Notes under the pieces: generated by a model
Told to the model about the DNA's origin: nothing
Databases searched by the model: none
What the model saw: only the letters and a program-made list of their open reading frames with translations
Program-made: the position numbers and the translations under genes
From: Candidatus Aerophobota bacterium
GTDB taxonomy: Bacteria > Aerophobota > Aerophobia > Aerophobales > B3-G15
Length of the DNA: 15,064 nucleotides
Direction: 5' to 3'
NCBI GenBank assembly: GCA_021162265.1
Contig: JAGGZA010000074.1
Span: 1 to 15,064 of the forward strand
Shown: in pieces, positions 14,972 through 15,064 of the stretch
Position numbering within the stretch: position 1 is the stretch's first letter
How the letters are laid out: every line of letters begins with the position of its first letter

Positions 14972-15064
14972 TCCCTTTCCCTCTCATTAATTTTATGCTT
15001 TTTAAAGCTTTACCTGTGCCAATAGCTACGCAGGATATAGGATCTTCAGCTAACATTGCAGGGA
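14964..15064 (-). CDS. mreB: MreB/Mbl-like actin homologue, C-terminal end only
   Basis: Only the final 32 complete codons are in the window, ending at a TAA at 14966-14964. The residues AEDPISCVAIGTGKAL match the C-terminal signature of MreB-family proteins (AE-x-P-x-x-C/S-VA-x-G-x-G-x-x-L), where this segment lies at the nucleotide-binding cleft side of the actin fold. MreB forms membrane-bound filaments that guide lateral wall synthesis. About 12 residues follow the signature, rich in lysine. The stop overlaps the radA start by 8 nt, so mreB probably heads or belongs to this operon. Related actin-like proteins such as Mbl or MreBH cannot be excluded from the tail alone. Confidence 0.75.
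   Translation of the reverse strand, partial: PAMLAEDPISCVAIGTGKALKSIKLMRGKGIG

Noticed and set aside
1..15064. A defence system, mobile element, CRISPR array or other accessory island
   Set aside because: Every stretch over about 65 nt is explained by a recognised core gene or the tRNA; no direct repeats, integrase, transposase or compositional break was seen.

Overview
The window is a dense, AT-rich bacterial housekeeping region with almost no non-coding DNA. It holds two convergent gene blocks. Everything is chromosomal core function: cell wall, aminoacyl-tRNA synthetases, replication restart, isoprenoid precursors, DNA repair and cyclic-di-AMP signalling. No mobile element, phage gene, CRISPR array or toxin system is visible. 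The organism makes a murein sacculus (MltG, MreB), uses the MEP isoprenoid route (IspD, IspF) and a DisA-type diadenylate cyclase. The order radA-disA-PIN/TRAM-ispD-ispF-cysS resembles Firmicutes such as Bacillus, but mreB instead of a clp gene upstream of radA, and the loss of gltX and cysE before cysS, differ from that model. A low-GC Firmicutes-like or deep-branching bacterium fits; the phylum cannot be fixed from this window.

Plus-strand block (1-8729): the 3' end of ruvX, then mltG, hisS and aspS packed with 2-10 nt spacers, so probably one transcript. A 63-nt gap after aspS carries a weak terminator-like hairpin and a good sigma70-like promoter only a few bases before the priA start. 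priA and alaS follow, 24 nt apart.

Minus-strand block (15064 down to 8777): the 3' end of an mreB-like gene, radA, disA, a membrane PIN/TRAM protein (YacL type), ispD, ispF, cysS and tRNA-Thr(UGU). Junctions are overlaps of 4, 8 or 20 nt or very short gaps, so this looks like a single translationally coupled operon. The two blocks converge on a 47-nt spacer (8730-8776) with no convincing terminator.

The most notable observation is the PriA homologue. It keeps the N-terminal DNA-binding region, all eight zinc-binding cysteines and the C-terminal domain, but the Walker A, Walker B, and motif III, V and VI positions are all degraded. About 90 residues are also missing between the DNA-binding domain and the P-loop position. 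It is probably an ATPase-dead primosome-assembly protein, parallel to the helicase-dead PriA known from Actinobacteria. A second point is that AspRS carries the histidine typical of non-discriminating enzymes, which hints at tRNA-dependent asparagine formation.
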